Assembly (NCBI GenBank): GCA_944363735.1
Contig: CALVVB010000005.1
Span: forward strand, 1 to 41,855
Origin: an uncultured Bacilli bacterium
GTDB taxonomy: Bacteria > Bacillota_I > Bacilli_A > RF39 > UBA660
Direction: 5' to 3'
DNA: 41,855 bases
Shown: one piece after another, positions 7,248 to 17,030 of the stretch
How positions within the stretch are numbered: the first letter of the stretch is position 1
Layout: every line of letters starts with the position of its first letter
Made by a program: the position numbers and the translations under genes
Notes under the pieces: generated by a model
Seen by the model: the letters and a program-made list of their open reading frames with translations, nothing else
What the model was told of the DNA's origin: nothing
The model's database searches: none

Positions 7248-9401
7248 TTATCCTATTTCATTTATCAATGATAAATTAACTTTTTTCTTATTTAAATCAA
7301 TACTTTCTACATAACAATCAACTATATCTCCAACACTAAATAAATCACTAGGATTCTTAATATACTCATGAGTTAGTTTAGAAATATGAGCAAGGCCATC
7401 ATTTTTTAATCCTATATCAATAAATAGACCAAAATCGACCACATTACGTACAGTTCCTTGTAATTTATCACCAATCTTTAAATCTTCTATATGTAAGATA
7501 TCGTTTCTTAAAATTGGTTGTGGGTATGAATCACGTAAATCTCGCATTGGTTTTTCTAAAGACTCTATAATATCATCTAAAGTATAGTTATCAATATTTA
7601 TCTCTTTACTAATCTTTTCTCTATTTAAATTATTCAATTTATCAATTAGTTCTTTACTACCCAAATCATTTTCCTTATATCCTAAATAATTTAAAAGTTC
7701 TCTAGTTTTATTATAACTTTCAGGGTGAATTGAGGTTTTATCTAAAGGATTATCTCCATCTAATATTCTTAAAAATCCCACTGCTTGTTCATAAATTTTA
7801 TCACTCATTCCTTTAATAGAAAGTAATTCATTTCTATTTTTAAATTTACCATAACTTTCTCTAAAGGAAATGATATTATCTATTACTTTTTTATTTAATC
7901 CTGATACATATTTTAACAATGAAGGACTTGCTGTATTAATATTAACACCAACTCCGTTAACAGCTTTACTAACAACAAAGTTTAAAGATTCATCTAATTT
8001 TTTTACTGGTACATCATGTTGATAAAGACCAACTCCAATACTTTTTGGATCTATTTTAACAAGCTCTGATAAGGCATCTTGAACTCTTCTTCCAATACTA
8101 ACAGCACTTCTTTTTTCGACAGTTAATAATGGAAACTCTTCTATTGCAAGTTTACTAGCAGAATAAACAGATGCCCCTGCTTCACTTACTATTATATAAG
8201 ATACATCTTTTTTACAAGATTTAATTGTATCTGCCACAAAAGCTTCACTTTCACGAGATGCAGTACCATTTCCAATAGCGATTACATCAATATTGTATTT
8301 ATCTATTAGTTCAAGTAGTGTCTTTTTAGAGCCTTCTATATCATTATGAGGTTCTGTTGGATAGATAACAGCGATTTCTAATACTTTACCAGTTTTATCT
8401 AGTACAGCAAGTTTACAACCGGTTCTAAAAGCAGGGTCAAAACCTAAAACAGTTTTGTCTTTTAAAGGTGGTGTCAATAAAAGTTTTTCTACATTAATAG
8501 AAAAATTATCAATCGCTCGTACTTCTCCTTTTTCTTTTAATTCACTTCTAACTTCTCTATCAACACTAGGTAATATTAGTCTTTTAAGACTATCATTGAT
8601 AGAATCACTTATTATATCATAGCAAAAAGATTCTTTATTCTTAATTACTTTAGTTTTTAAATAATTAATAATTTTTTCAGTGTCATAATCCAGTTTAACA
8701 GAAAGTACACCTTCTTTTTCTCCTCTATTTATCGCTAAAATTCGATGTGGTTTAATATATTTTATTGTTTCTGTAAAGTCATAATAGTTACTATAAGTCT
8801 TATCTTCATCATTAGCACTTTTCTTTAATTTACTAACAATAACTCCTTCTTTAAAGATATAATTTCTAATCCATTTACGATAATATGCATTATCACTAAT
8901 CCATTCAGCAATTATATACTTTGCTCCCATAATAGCATCTTCAACAGTCTTAACCTTATCATTAAGATATTTTGATGCAATAGTATTTATATCTCCTTTA
9001 GTAGGACAAGACATAATAATCTTTGATAGAGGTTCTAATCCATTATTAATAGCATCTGTAGCTTTTGTCTTTTTCTTCTCTTTATAAGGACGATATAAAT
9101 CATCTACTTCTACTAACTTACTACATTTCATAATAGATGTTTTTAATTCATCAGTAAGAAGTCCCTTCTCATCAATTAATCTAATAACATCTTCTTTACG
9201 TTTTAAAAGATTAACTTGATATTGATAAACATCATCTATAGATTTTATAATTTCTTCATTTAAAGCCCCTGTCACTTCTTTACGATATCTTGCAATAAAA
9301 GGGATAGTATTCCCCTCTTCTAACAAATTTAGTACAGTTATAACCTGTTTCTTACTGATATCTAAATCTTTGCTAATCTCTTCAATAATTACTTCATTCA
9401 T
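7248..9401 (-). CDS. tex: Tex family RNA-binding transcription accessory protein
   Basis: The start used is the ATG at 9401 (MNEVI), which has AGAGGA at a good distance; the frame extends to 9422. The 717-aa length matches Tex. The domain order is standard: an N-terminal helical region with PFIARYRKEVTGAL, a YqgF/RNase H-like domain with VLGFDPAFRTGCKLAV (about residue 320), helix-hairpin-helix repeats (VNINTASPSLLKYVSG and GMSDKIYEQAV), and a C-terminal S1 domain (VRNVVDFGLFIDIG, then HISKL). Tex-type proteins bind nucleic acid and associate with transcription and ribosomes in the cytoplasm. The intergenic region to 7134 carries the promoter of the next gene, so it is probably transcribed separately. 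Confidence 0.96.
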   Translation of the reverse strand: MNEVIIEEISKDLDISKKQVITVLNLLEEGNTIPFIARYRKEVTGALNEEIIKSIDDVYQYQVNLLKRKEDVIRLIDEKGLLTDELKTSIMKCSKLVEVDDLYRPYKEKKKTKATDAINNGLEPLSKIIMSCPTKGDINTIASKYLNDKVKTVEDAIMGAKYIIAEWISDNAYYRKWIRNYIFKEGVIVSKLKKSANDEDKTYSNYYDFTETIKYIKPHRILAINRGEKEGVLSVKLDYDTEKIINYLKTKVIKNKESFCYDIISDSINDSLKRLILPSVDREVRSELKEKGEVRAIDNFSINVEKLLLTPPLKDKTVLGFDPAFRTGCKLAVLDKTGKVLEIAVIYPTEPHNDIEGSKKTLLELIDKYNIDVIAIGNGTASRESEAFVADTIKSCKKDVSYIIVSEAGASVYSASKLAIEEFPLLTVEKRSAVSIGRRVQDALSELVKIDPKSIGVGLYQHDVPVKKLDESLNFVVSKAVNGVGVNINTASPSLLKYVSGLNKKVIDNIISFRESYGKFKNRNELLSIKGMSDKIYEQAVGFLRILDGDNPLDKTSIHPESYNKTRELLNYLGYKENDLGSKELIDKLNNLNREKISKEINIDNYTLDDIIESLEKPMRDLRDSYPQPILRNDILHIEDLKIGDKLQGTVRNVVDFGLFIDIGLKNDGLAHISKLTHEYIKNPSDLFSVGDIVDCYVESIDLNKKKVNLSLINEIG

Positions 9402-9504
9402 AAACATCCTCTTTTCTAACAATATCTATTTTATTATAAATACTAAAATGATAAAAGTAAAAAAAAATTACTTGACAGAAAAATACGCAGTAATACATAA
9501 ATTT

Positions 9505-9600
9505 CTATCTAGTAATTTTATTGGAAGAAATGATTCCTAATACTTCATAACCTATAATACAATCAATAATACTAAAGTCAAAATTATCTATAGTTATTTT
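9505..9600 (-). other. Possible gene remnant in the intergenic region
   Basis: On the minus strand a short frame ending at 9505 reads TIDNFDFSIIDCIIGYEVLG and then IISSNKITR, with no start codon or ribosome-binding site and a stop just upstream. The GYEVLGIIS stretch recalls the start of YbjQ/UPF0145 proteins (GYxIxxYLGxVSG), but this is a weak resemblance. The rest of 9402-9635 shows no gene. Confidence 0.2.
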
Positions 9601-9635
9601 TTATATATAAAGATTTGATCACTAATAATTTTTTA

Positions 9636-10298
9636 TCAATAACCCACCCTTAAAATTTCGAAAGTAACGTTTTTACTAATGCCATAATTCATAGCTTCCT
9701 TACTTGTTTTAAAAAGCAAATCAAAGTCATGAACTTTATCAAAACCTACTTTACTACCAGTGTCTATAACTATACCTATAAATTCTCCAATCTTACTATT
9801 AGTAACTCTTACAATGGTACCAAAAGGAATATCATCATCTCCTGACAATATTCTGACATTGCCATAAGTAGAATCATTGTAATATATACTATCTCCGATA
9901 TAGTGTCCTGATGCTGTAAAATTACCTATATCTGAACCATATCCACTCATAGTACCAGTAAAAGTAGAGCCCACTGTAAGGGATGGAATATTAGTTTCTA
10001 TATTAGGTTTATTTGTGTTATCTTCTGCTGATTCAGTCTTATTTACTGTATCATTTTTAGACTTTTCTTCTATAACTTTTTCTTGTACCTTTTCGACTTT
10101 AATTGGTTCTTCTTCTACCTCAGTAATAATCTCTACGGGAGCGATTTCAATAACTTCTTCTTTTTTTATTGCATCACTATTTACATAAGTTATTTTATTA
10201 TTTACATCTATATCTTTTATATTAGGTGTAGTTGTGCTGACAAGCAAACAACACCCCATAAATAAAATTGCATTAATAATATAAATGGTTCTTTTCAT
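9636..10298 (-). CDS. Secreted 3D-domain protein, wall-hydrolase-like
   Basis: The ATG at 10298 (MKRTIY) is preferred over an in-frame GTG at 10307, because AGAAGG sits 11 bases before the ATG. The 220-aa product has a hydrophobic N-terminal segment (about 4-22) that is a signal anchor; a Cys pair near its end does not form a clear lipobox. A Glu/Lys/Val-rich linker follows to about residue 100. The C-terminal half has the 3D domain pattern: GTMSGYG, DDDIPFGTIVRV, GIVIDTGSKVGFDKVHDFDL, the last containing the clustered Asp residues that give the domain its name. Such domains occur in Rpf/MltA-like and YuiC-like wall enzymes with a double-psi beta-barrel. Lytic transglycosylase activity is possible but not shown by the sequence. 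Confidence 0.85.
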   Translation of the reverse strand: MKRTIYIINAILFMGCCLLVSTTTPNIKDIDVNNKITYVNSDAIKKEEVIEIAPVEIITEVEEEPIKVEKVQEKVIEEKSKNDTVNKTESAEDNTNKPNIETNIPSLTVGSTFTGTMSGYGSDIGNFTASGHYIGDSIYYNDSTYGNVRILSGDDDIPFGTIVRVTNSKIGEFIGIVIDTGSKVGFDKVHDFDLLFKTSKEAMNYGISKNVTFEILRVGY

Positions 10299-10382
10299 AA
10301 ATATCACTGCCTTCTATTTTCATTAATATCTTAACATATTGACATTTATAATACAACCATTTGACAATAACACAAGTGTAAA

Positions 10383-11795
10383 CTACTGTTCATAATAACT
10401 TTTGATAACATCATAATCACAGTAAGGTAAATATTTATCATCAATAGCCATATAATCATCTCTACCCTTACCAGCGATTAAAATAATATCATTATCCTCT
10501 GCTATATCTAAAGCTTTATATATTGCTTTTTGTCTATCAACGATTCTCTCATAATTTGTTTTATTAGATCCGCTTATTAAATCATCTATAATATTATTAG
10601 GATCTTCAAACCTTGGATCATCCATTGTAAATATAACATAATCTGATTTTTCTAAAACTACTTTACCCATACTTGGTCTTTTAGATTCTTCTCTTCCACC
10701 AGCACTACCAGTAACTGTGATTATTCTATTTTCTTTAATTCTATTTAAGAACGTTAATATATTATCTAGTGCATCTGTAGTATGAGCATAATCTAATATA
10801 ACTGTGTATTTATCTGTAAAAGGTAACTTTTCCATTCTACCTTCTATTTGCGTTAAATTACTAATTCTATCTATAATACTATCAAAACTCATTCCTTTAC
10901 ACAAAAGGCATAATAAAGCACATCCTAAATTATCAACGTTGAATCTACCAAGTAGTGGGGATATTACTTCATATATCTTATTATTATATTTAAATTTAAT
11001 AATAGTTTTGTCTCTTTTTAAAATATAATCTTCTATTTTTAAAGTATCACTATCTTTATATCCATAACTTATAATATTGCCATGAGCTTCTTTTTTAAAT
11101 TTATCAAAATATTTATCACTACTATTTAAGATTGAATAGCCATCATCTTTAACTTGTCTAACTAACTGACATTTAGAATCTACATAGTTTTCCAATGTCT
11201 TATGAATATTTAAATGATCTTCAGTAATATTAGTAACAATGCCTATATCATATTTAATATCATCTAGTCTATGTCTATAAAAAGCTTCACTAGAAGTTTC
11301 CATACAAATGGTATTACATCCTGCATCAATAAACTCTTTAAAATACATATAAAGCCTATCTACATCAGGAGTAGTATTTCTCATACTAAAATGTTTATCT
11401 TTATATTTTCTACCATTAGTACCTATATAGGCACAACTATCACCTAATAGTTTATAAATAATCTCTGCAACTGTAGTTTTACCATTGGTACCTGTAACAC
11501 CTATTATATAAGCATTGTCACATGGATAGTCATAAAACTTTGCACTTATTTTTCTAAGTTCTAAATTAGTATTATCTACTCTTATAACAGGAACAGATTT
11601 TTCTCCTACATCACGACTAACAACGATCGCACTCGCTCCATTACTAATCGCTTCATCAATAAAATCATGCCGATCTGCAGTCACTCCCATTGTACATACA
11701 AATAAATCACCATTTTCTATTTCTTTAGAATTTATTTTAATAGATTTAATAAGCCTATTATCATCTATGTTATATAATTCACTTAATTTTTTCAA
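10383..11795 (-). CDS. murE: MurE-type UDP-MurNAc-tripeptide ligase, DDPR motif
   Basis: The 470-aa cytoplasmic Mur ligase adds the third stem-peptide residue to UDP-MurNAc-L-Ala-D-Glu. Seen: P-loop GVTGTNGKTT (99-108), NTTPD (140-144), the ITEDHLNIH segment, a DSKCQLV stretch containing the likely carbamylated Lys208, EGRMEKL (318-324), DYAHTTDAL (335-343), and MDDPRFEDP (391-399). The amino-acid selection motif is usually DNPR for meso-diaminopimelate and D(D/N)P(N/A) for lysine; here it is DDPR, so the substrate is uncertain. Translation appears to start at TTG (11795) with AAGGTG upstream; the nearer ATG at about 11803 is followed at once by a stop. The downstream neighbour is a wall-related 3D protein. 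Confidence 0.92.
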   Translation of the reverse strand: MKKLSELYNIDDNRLIKSIKINSKEIENGDLFVCTMGVTADRHDFIDEAISNGASAIVVSRDVGEKSVPVIRVDNTNLELRKISAKFYDYPCDNAYIIGVTGTNGKTTVAEIIYKLLGDSCAYIGTNGRKYKDKHFSMRNTTPDVDRLYMYFKEFIDAGCNTICMETSSEAFYRHRLDDIKYDIGIVTNITEDHLNIHKTLENYVDSKCQLVRQVKDDGYSILNSSDKYFDKFKKEAHGNIISYGYKDSDTLKIEDYILKRDKTIIKFKYNNKIYEVISPLLGRFNVDNLGCALLCLLCKGMSFDSIIDRISNLTQIEGRMEKLPFTDKYTVILDYAHTTDALDNILTFLNRIKENRIITVTGSAGGREESKRPSMGKVVLEKSDYVIFTMDDPRFEDPNNIIDDLISGSNKTNYERIVDRQKAIYKALDIAEDNDIILIAGKGRDDYMAIDDKYLPYCDYDVIKSYYEQ

Positions 11796-11905
11796 CTTAC
11801 ATCAACACCTTCTACTATAAAATATAAATATATACAAAGATTGTTACTTACATTATATATCAACTATAAGATAATTAAAAGAAAAAAGACTTCTTTATAA
11901 GAAAT

Positions 11906-14900
11906 CTATTTCTTCCTACGTTCTACTTTAAGTCCCATCATTAAATCATTAACTGGAATATTTCTATCAAGTTTTTCATCTTTTATGACTTCAATTGATA
12001 AAGTTTCTTCTTTAACATAATTTAGATATTTATCAAGCATTATGTCAATAATTTCTTCTCCATTATAGTAAAGATTAATTCTATCAGTAATAACAAAATC
12101 AGCTTCTTTTCTAAGACTTTGTACTTTTCTAACAACCTCACGAGCTAATCCTTCAAGGATTAAGTCTTCAGTTAATGTCGTATCTAATACAACACTAATA
12201 TTACCATTACTTGAGGCACAGTAACCTTCTTTATTCTTAAGTGTTGTAATAATCATATCTTCAGTTATTTTTAATTCTTCACCTAAAAAGTCTGTAGTAT
12301 AGTAACCTGATTTAATCTGATTAACATCATTGATATTAAACTTACTAACTAATTCTTGGAATTCTTTGATATTTGAACCAAACACCTTACCAACAACTCT
12401 AAAGTTAGGTTTAACTATATAATCCATGTAAAGACTCATATCTTCTTCATAAACTACTTCTTTTACATTTAACTCTTCTAAAATTATAGATTCTAACTCT
12501 CCTACTACACTTTGAGCAGCTTTAGGAACGATTATAAAGTTAAGTGGCTGTCTAACTTTAATAGATACATCTTCACGAGCATTACGTCCTAAACTACAAA
12601 TATCACGCACTAAACTCATTCTGTTTTCAAGTTCACTTGATATTAATGTTTCATCTGCTTTCGGAAAATCCGCTAGATGAACACTTTTGCCATCTGTTAA
12701 ATTACGATAAATTTCTTCTGTGACAAATGGAGTAACAGGAGCTGCCATTTCACATAAAGTTAGTAAAACTTCATAAGTAGTTTGATAAACTGCCTTTTTA
12801 CTTTCTGTAAGTTCACTATCCCAGAATCTTTTTCTATTACTTCTAATATACCAGTTAGAAAAATCATCATTTAGGAAATCTACGATATAATGAACTACTT
12901 TATTTAGATCATATTCATCATAGGCTTTAGTAACAAGTGCTAAAGTATTATTAAGTCTAGATAATAACCATTTATCAGTAATATCACGTTCATTTACAGG
13001 AACATTATAAACTCTAGGATCTATTTTATCTGCATTTGCATACATCTCAAAGAATGAATATGCATTTTTAAGAGTTGATAAGTATTTAGAATTAACTTCT
13101 TTTAAACCATCATTATCAAATTTAATTGGTGTCCAGACAGGAGAAACATAAGGTAGATAAAATCTAATAACGTCAGTTCCAAATTCATTCATCAAATCAA
13201 ATGGTTTAACAATATTACCTTTACTTTTACTCATCTTCTTCCCATACTTGTCAAGTAGCAAGTCATTAACTAATACATTTTTATATGGGCTTTTACCGGT
13301 AACAAAAGTAGAAATTAACATAAGTGTATAAAACCATCCTCTAGTTTGATCAATTCCTTCACAGATAAAATCTGCTGGAAATTGGTCTTCAAACAATTCT
13401 TTGTTTTCGAATGGATAATGGTATTGTGCAAAAGGCATAGAACCTGAATCAAACCAGCAGTCAATAACTTCACTAACACGACTCATCTCTTTACCACATT
13501 CAGGACATTTAATATGAATATCATCAACATATGGACGATGTAATTCTACCTTCTCATCTATATCTTCTATTGCTTTTTCAATAAGTTCAGCTCGTGAACC
13601 TATCATTTCTTCGTGTCCACAACTACATTTCCATAAAGGTAATGGAGTACCCCAGTACCTATTTCTAGATACTGCCCAGTCATTCATATTTAATAGCCAG
13701 TTACCAAATCTTTTTTCTCCAACAAAAGTAGGATACCAGTTAACACTATTATTATTCTTAACAACTTGATCTTTTATTTTTGTAACTTCTAAATAGTATG
13801 ATGGTTTAGCATAGTATAAAAGTGGAGTATCGCATCTCCAACAATGTGGATAATTGTGTTCCATTTTAATTTTCTTAAACAATTTACCATTTTCTTTTAA
13901 ATATTTAATAACTTCTATATCAGCATCAAATACTCGCATACCTTGCCATAAACCTTCAGTATATTTACCATCTTCACCAACTGGATTTAAAACAGGTAAA
14001 TTATATTTCTTACCTACATTATAGTCATCTTGACCAAAAGCAGGAGCGATATGAACAATACCAGTACCATCTTCCATAGTTACATAGTCATCTACTGTTA
14101 CAAAGAAGGCTTTTTTATCAACTTTTAAACTAGGTATTAACTGTTCATATTCCATAAACTCTAAGTTCTTACCACTATATTCTTCTAATACTGTATATTC
14201 ATCTCCAAGTACTTTAGAAGCTAGTTTTTTGCCCACAATAAATTTATTACCTTGGCTTTCTACTAATACATACTCTTCTCTTGGATTAACACATAGTGCT
14301 ACATTACTAATCAAAGTCCAAGGAGTAGTAGTCCACACTAAGAAATAAACATCTTCATCTTTTTTCTTCATTGGAACAATAACAGTATTAGCAGTTACTT
14401 CTTTATAACCTTGTGCTACTTCATGAGAAGCAAGACCAGTACCACATCTTGTACAGTATGGAAGTATCTTATGCCCTTCATAAAATAATCCTTCATCAAA
14501 GAATTTTTTAAGAATCCACCATTCTGTTTCTATATAGTTATTATCATAAGTAACATAGGGATGCTCTAAATCAATAAATTGTCCCATTTCTTTAGTTAAA
14601 TCAGAGAAAGCCTTCTCATTTTCCCAAACACTTTCACGACATTTTTGATTGAATTCTTTAATACCATAGTCTTCGATATCTTTCTTACTACTAAAACCTA
14701 GTTCCTTTTCTACTTGTAACTCTACAGGAAGTCCATGAGTATCCCAACCTACTTTACGAAGAACTCTATACCCTTGCATAGTCTTATATTTACAAAAGGT
14801 ATCTTTTAAAAACTTAGCCATCATATGATGTAGTCCTGGTTTCCCATTAGCAGTTGCAGGTCCATCATAAAAGACAAAGTTTTCACAATCCTTTCTATTA

Positions 14901-14998
14901 TCTATACATTGTTTTAAGATATCCATCTTCTCCCAAGTCTTTAAAATGTCCATCTCAACTTCATGAGTTTTACCTTTTTCAAGTTCTTTAAATGCCAT
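11906..14998 (-). CDS. ileS: Isoleucyl-tRNA synthetase, type 2 (eukaryote-like), with GLHH signature
   Basis: The 1030-aa class I enzyme charges tRNA-Ile. GWDTHGLPVELQVEKELG, KMSKSKGN (about 585-592) and the C-terminal anticodon-binding part identify IleRS, and the length and sequence style place it in the type-2 branch, which is naturally less sensitive to mupirocin. The HIGH signature, expected after YDGPATANGKP, reads GLHH (55-58): the first and third positions of HxGH are swapped to GxHH. Metal-binding cysteine pairs occur around CTRCG and CSCG/CPECG. The gene is controlled by a T-box leader with an AUC specifier and a GGAGGGAG ribosome-binding site. It is the only IleRS gene in this window, and its own T-box suggests it is the housekeeping copy; the rest of the genome is not visible. 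Confidence 0.97.
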   Translation of the reverse strand: MAFKELEKGKTHEVEMDILKTWEKMDILKQCIDNRKDCENFVFYDGPATANGKPGLHHMMAKFLKDTFCKYKTMQGYRVLRKVGWDTHGLPVELQVEKELGFSSKKDIEDYGIKEFNQKCRESVWENEKAFSDLTKEMGQFIDLEHPYVTYDNNYIETEWWILKKFFDEGLFYEGHKILPYCTRCGTGLASHEVAQGYKEVTANTVIVPMKKKDEDVYFLVWTTTPWTLISNVALCVNPREEYVLVESQGNKFIVGKKLASKVLGDEYTVLEEYSGKNLEFMEYEQLIPSLKVDKKAFFVTVDDYVTMEDGTGIVHIAPAFGQDDYNVGKKYNLPVLNPVGEDGKYTEGLWQGMRVFDADIEVIKYLKENGKLFKKIKMEHNYPHCWRCDTPLLYYAKPSYYLEVTKIKDQVVKNNNSVNWYPTFVGEKRFGNWLLNMNDWAVSRNRYWGTPLPLWKCSCGHEEMIGSRAELIEKAIEDIDEKVELHRPYVDDIHIKCPECGKEMSRVSEVIDCWFDSGSMPFAQYHYPFENKELFEDQFPADFICEGIDQTRGWFYTLMLISTFVTGKSPYKNVLVNDLLLDKYGKKMSKSKGNIVKPFDLMNEFGTDVIRFYLPYVSPVWTPIKFDNDGLKEVNSKYLSTLKNAYSFFEMYANADKIDPRVYNVPVNERDITDKWLLSRLNNTLALVTKAYDEYDLNKVVHYIVDFLNDDFSNWYIRSNRKRFWDSELTESKKAVYQTTYEVLLTLCEMAAPVTPFVTEEIYRNLTDGKSVHLADFPKADETLISSELENRMSLVRDICSLGRNAREDVSIKVRQPLNFIIVPKAAQSVVGELESIILEELNVKEVVYEEDMSLYMDYIVKPNFRVVGKVFGSNIKEFQELVSKFNINDVNQIKSGYYTTDFLGEELKITEDMIITTLKNKEGYCASSNGNISVVLDTTLTEDLILEGLAREVVRKVQSLRKEADFVITDRINLYYNGEEIIDIMLDKYLNYVKEETLSIEVIKDEKLDRNIPVNDLMMGLKVERRKK

Positions 14999-15009
14999 AA
15001 ATTCTCCCT

Positions 15010-15240
15010 CCTAAACAAAAAAATCTATGAATCACAAGGGTGTTAAAAATAACACTGTACCACCTTGGTTCATAGATTTTGTCTATCTTATTAATATAAC
15101 GGTTTTACCCGGCTTTAACTTATCCTTAAAGCACAACTTGAAAGTGATCCGAAATAAGTTCCTTTATTCTTTTCCACCAACCAAGAACTCTCTTTAAAAT
15201 TTCCTTACTTCCGTCTTTCGCACTTGTTTTAAATAAAACT
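15010..15240 (-). promoter_or_regulatory. T-box riboswitch (tRNA-Ile) upstream of ileS
   Basis: The minus strand carries a full T-box: the AAAGAGAG box and GGTTGGTGGAA segment of stem I (near 15195-15170), the specifier AUC within CGGATCACTTT (15148-15146), the T-box core AAGGTGGTACAGTG (15066-15053), and a long terminator hairpin (15077-15023) followed by seven T. Uncharged tRNA-Ile would pair with the specifier and the T-box core, break the terminator and turn on ileS. Confidence 0.95.
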
Positions 15241-15246
15241 AAACAA

Positions 15247-15276
15247 AATATATCACAGTTTTAGTAGTTTATGCAA
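15247..15276 (-). promoter_or_regulatory. Promoter of the T-box/ileS transcript
   Basis: TTGCAT (15276-15271), an 18-bp spacer and TATATT (15252-15247) with a TG one base before the -10 box (extended -10). Transcription should start near 15240. Confidence 0.6.
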
Positions 15277-15282
15277 CTATTT

Positions 15283-15774
15283 TTACAAATGTTTTATTAT
15301 TTTCTTTTCCCCAACAATAATATTAGTAAAAACAGAATCCATTTCCATCATACTAATGCAGCCTATTTCTTCTTTATCTAATTTTAACTTTAACTCATCT
15401 TTACTAAGTAGTATACCACCTGCTGTACTATTATATCCAGTTATAGTAATACAACTCTAATACCGTAAATATTAGTTTTATGATTTCCCCTCAAAACATC
15501 TTCTAAGTCTACTTTAATTATAATAAGAATAAAGATTATTAATAGAAGTCTTATTATCTTTAGCATATTTCTTTAATTCTTGATATTTTATTAAAATAAC
15601 ATCATCTTTTAAACTATCAGGATACTTATATAATAATAAGTAAAGCTGTTTTAAAAACAATTTAAATTGATGCTCTTGATAATCATCCTAATCATATTTT
15701 ATATTAGAAATTCTCTCACGCCATTCAACAGTTTGATTTTCCTTATTTGCAAAATTAGTTACTCTAGCAATCAT
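15283..15774 (-). pseudogene. Broken unknown gene with stops and frameshifts
   Basis: An ATG at 15774 with GAAGG upstream opens a frame reading MIARVTNFANKENQTVEWRE, which meets a TAG after YD, continues in the same frame (DDYQEHQFKLFLKQLYLLL and onward), hits further stops near 15520, and resumes in other frames as ITGYNSTAGGILLSKDELK to a stop at 15283. The reading can be followed through about 490 bases only with one stop and at least two frameshifts. I do not recognise the protein family. The region 15283-15840 otherwise holds no gene; the 3' end of the remnant adjoins the ileS promoter. Confidence 0.6.
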
Positions 15775-15840
15775 AGTATTTTCTACCTTCAATTAGTGCT
15801 TATTATATGTTAAAGAAAAGAAAAAAGCAAGAATTCTATC

Positions 15841-17016
15841 TTACTTCATAGTTCTTCCAACATCTAAACTAGGAGCATTACTAAATACATCGCCAGTATT
15901 ATTAACTGACATCAAAGCTTCTCTCATACTATCTAACTGTGCTCTTTTAATGGCAATGTCTTGTTCCTTTTTTTCTCTTTTAGCTTCATTTTTCTCTTTA
16001 GCTTCCTGATGAGCGTAAGAGACACTATCTATTTTTACTTTAATATCTCGTTTAATATCATTATATCTATTATTAATATTAGCTTTTAAGTCATTTAACT
16101 CACTATTAAACATAACTCTTATTCCCGACATAGCCTTGGAAACTTTACCCATCATATCATAGGTATTAACTATCATTTTACCTTCTGTTTCTAAAGCCTT
16201 TTCCTTAGCTTTGCTAATTAACGTATCTTTCTTACTTTTAAAATATCTAACCACTCTGTTAGTAGCTTTTCCCATATAACTACTTTGTGTACGTGCTTTT
16301 TGTATTTTTTCATTTATATTAGAAAATGGAACATCACGATTCTTCAATTCTATTTTAACGCCTTCATCAAAATTAATAGCATCACTTAACTCCTGTTCTC
16401 TGGCTTTCTCTTCTTCTTTTTTCTTTTTCTCTACTGCTCTATCATATTTATTAGTTGCATATTTTAACTTAATATCTTCTATCGCATTCCTAATAGTTAA
16501 ATCTATAGTAGTATTTTCTCTAATTTTTTTAACAGCAGAATTTTTAACACTAATAACAAAAGATGCTGAACTATTAACTCTACTATGACCCATTTCTTTT
16601 ATATAATCAAAAGTATCTCTAACTTCACTACCAATCTCTTCACCGAAATTAATAACGCTATCTTTTTTCTCAGCGACAAAGTTTACTATATCTTCTTTTC
16701 TTTTATCTCTAATAGCCGCCTTAAAGTCTGATTTTGCCTGTTTCCTTTCTAATTTTACTTGTTTCTCTTGTAGCTTCTCTGCTCTTCTAATCTCTTTCTC
16801 TCGTTTCTTCTCTAACTTCTCTATCATTGCATCATACTTTGCAATAGATTGTTCTATTCTAAAACGTCTATAAGGAGCAAGAAGTTTATTAGAAATAGAA
16901 GTAATTCTAGCCTTTCTAAGTGTTGCCTTTGCATTCTTATACTCCTCTAAGCTAGAAACTAATCTCTCTTCATCAGACAAAAGCTCTCTATCTAACTCTT
17001 CTAATGACATAACCAT
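15841..17016 (-). CDS. Long coiled-coil protein of unknown function
   Basis: The start is taken at the ATG at 17016 (MVMSLEEL), with AAGGTGAG upstream; a GTG in the same frame at 17025 lies inside that site. The 391-aa product is almost entirely charged helix: long Glu/Lys/Arg-rich runs at about 60-115, 190-215 and 335-365, no signal peptide and no membrane segment. Sequence of this kind forms coiled coils and gives unreliable database matches. It lies 14 bases after the DUF1292 gene and 3' to dut, so it is probably the last gene of that operon. No catalytic motif. A structural or scaffold role is possible but not supported by anything specific. Confidence 0.7.
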   Translation of the reverse strand: MVMSLEELDRELLSDEERLVSSLEEYKNAKATLRKARITSISNKLLAPYRRFRIEQSIAKYDAMIEKLEKKREKEIRRAEKLQEKQVKLERKQAKSDFKAAIRDKRKEDIVNFVAEKKDSVINFGEEIGSEVRDTFDYIKEMGHSRVNSSASFVISVKNSAVKKIRENTTIDLTIRNAIEDIKLKYATNKYDRAVEKKKKEEEKAREQELSDAINFDEGVKIELKNRDVPFSNINEKIQKARTQSSYMGKATNRVVRYFKSKKDTLISKAKEKALETEGKMIVNTYDMMGKVSKAMSGIRVMFNSELNDLKANINNRYNDIKRDIKVKIDSVSYAHQEAKEKNEAKREKKEQDIAIKRAQLDSMREALMSVNNTGDVFSNAPSLDVGRTMK

Positions 17017-17030
17017 ATTTATCACTCACC

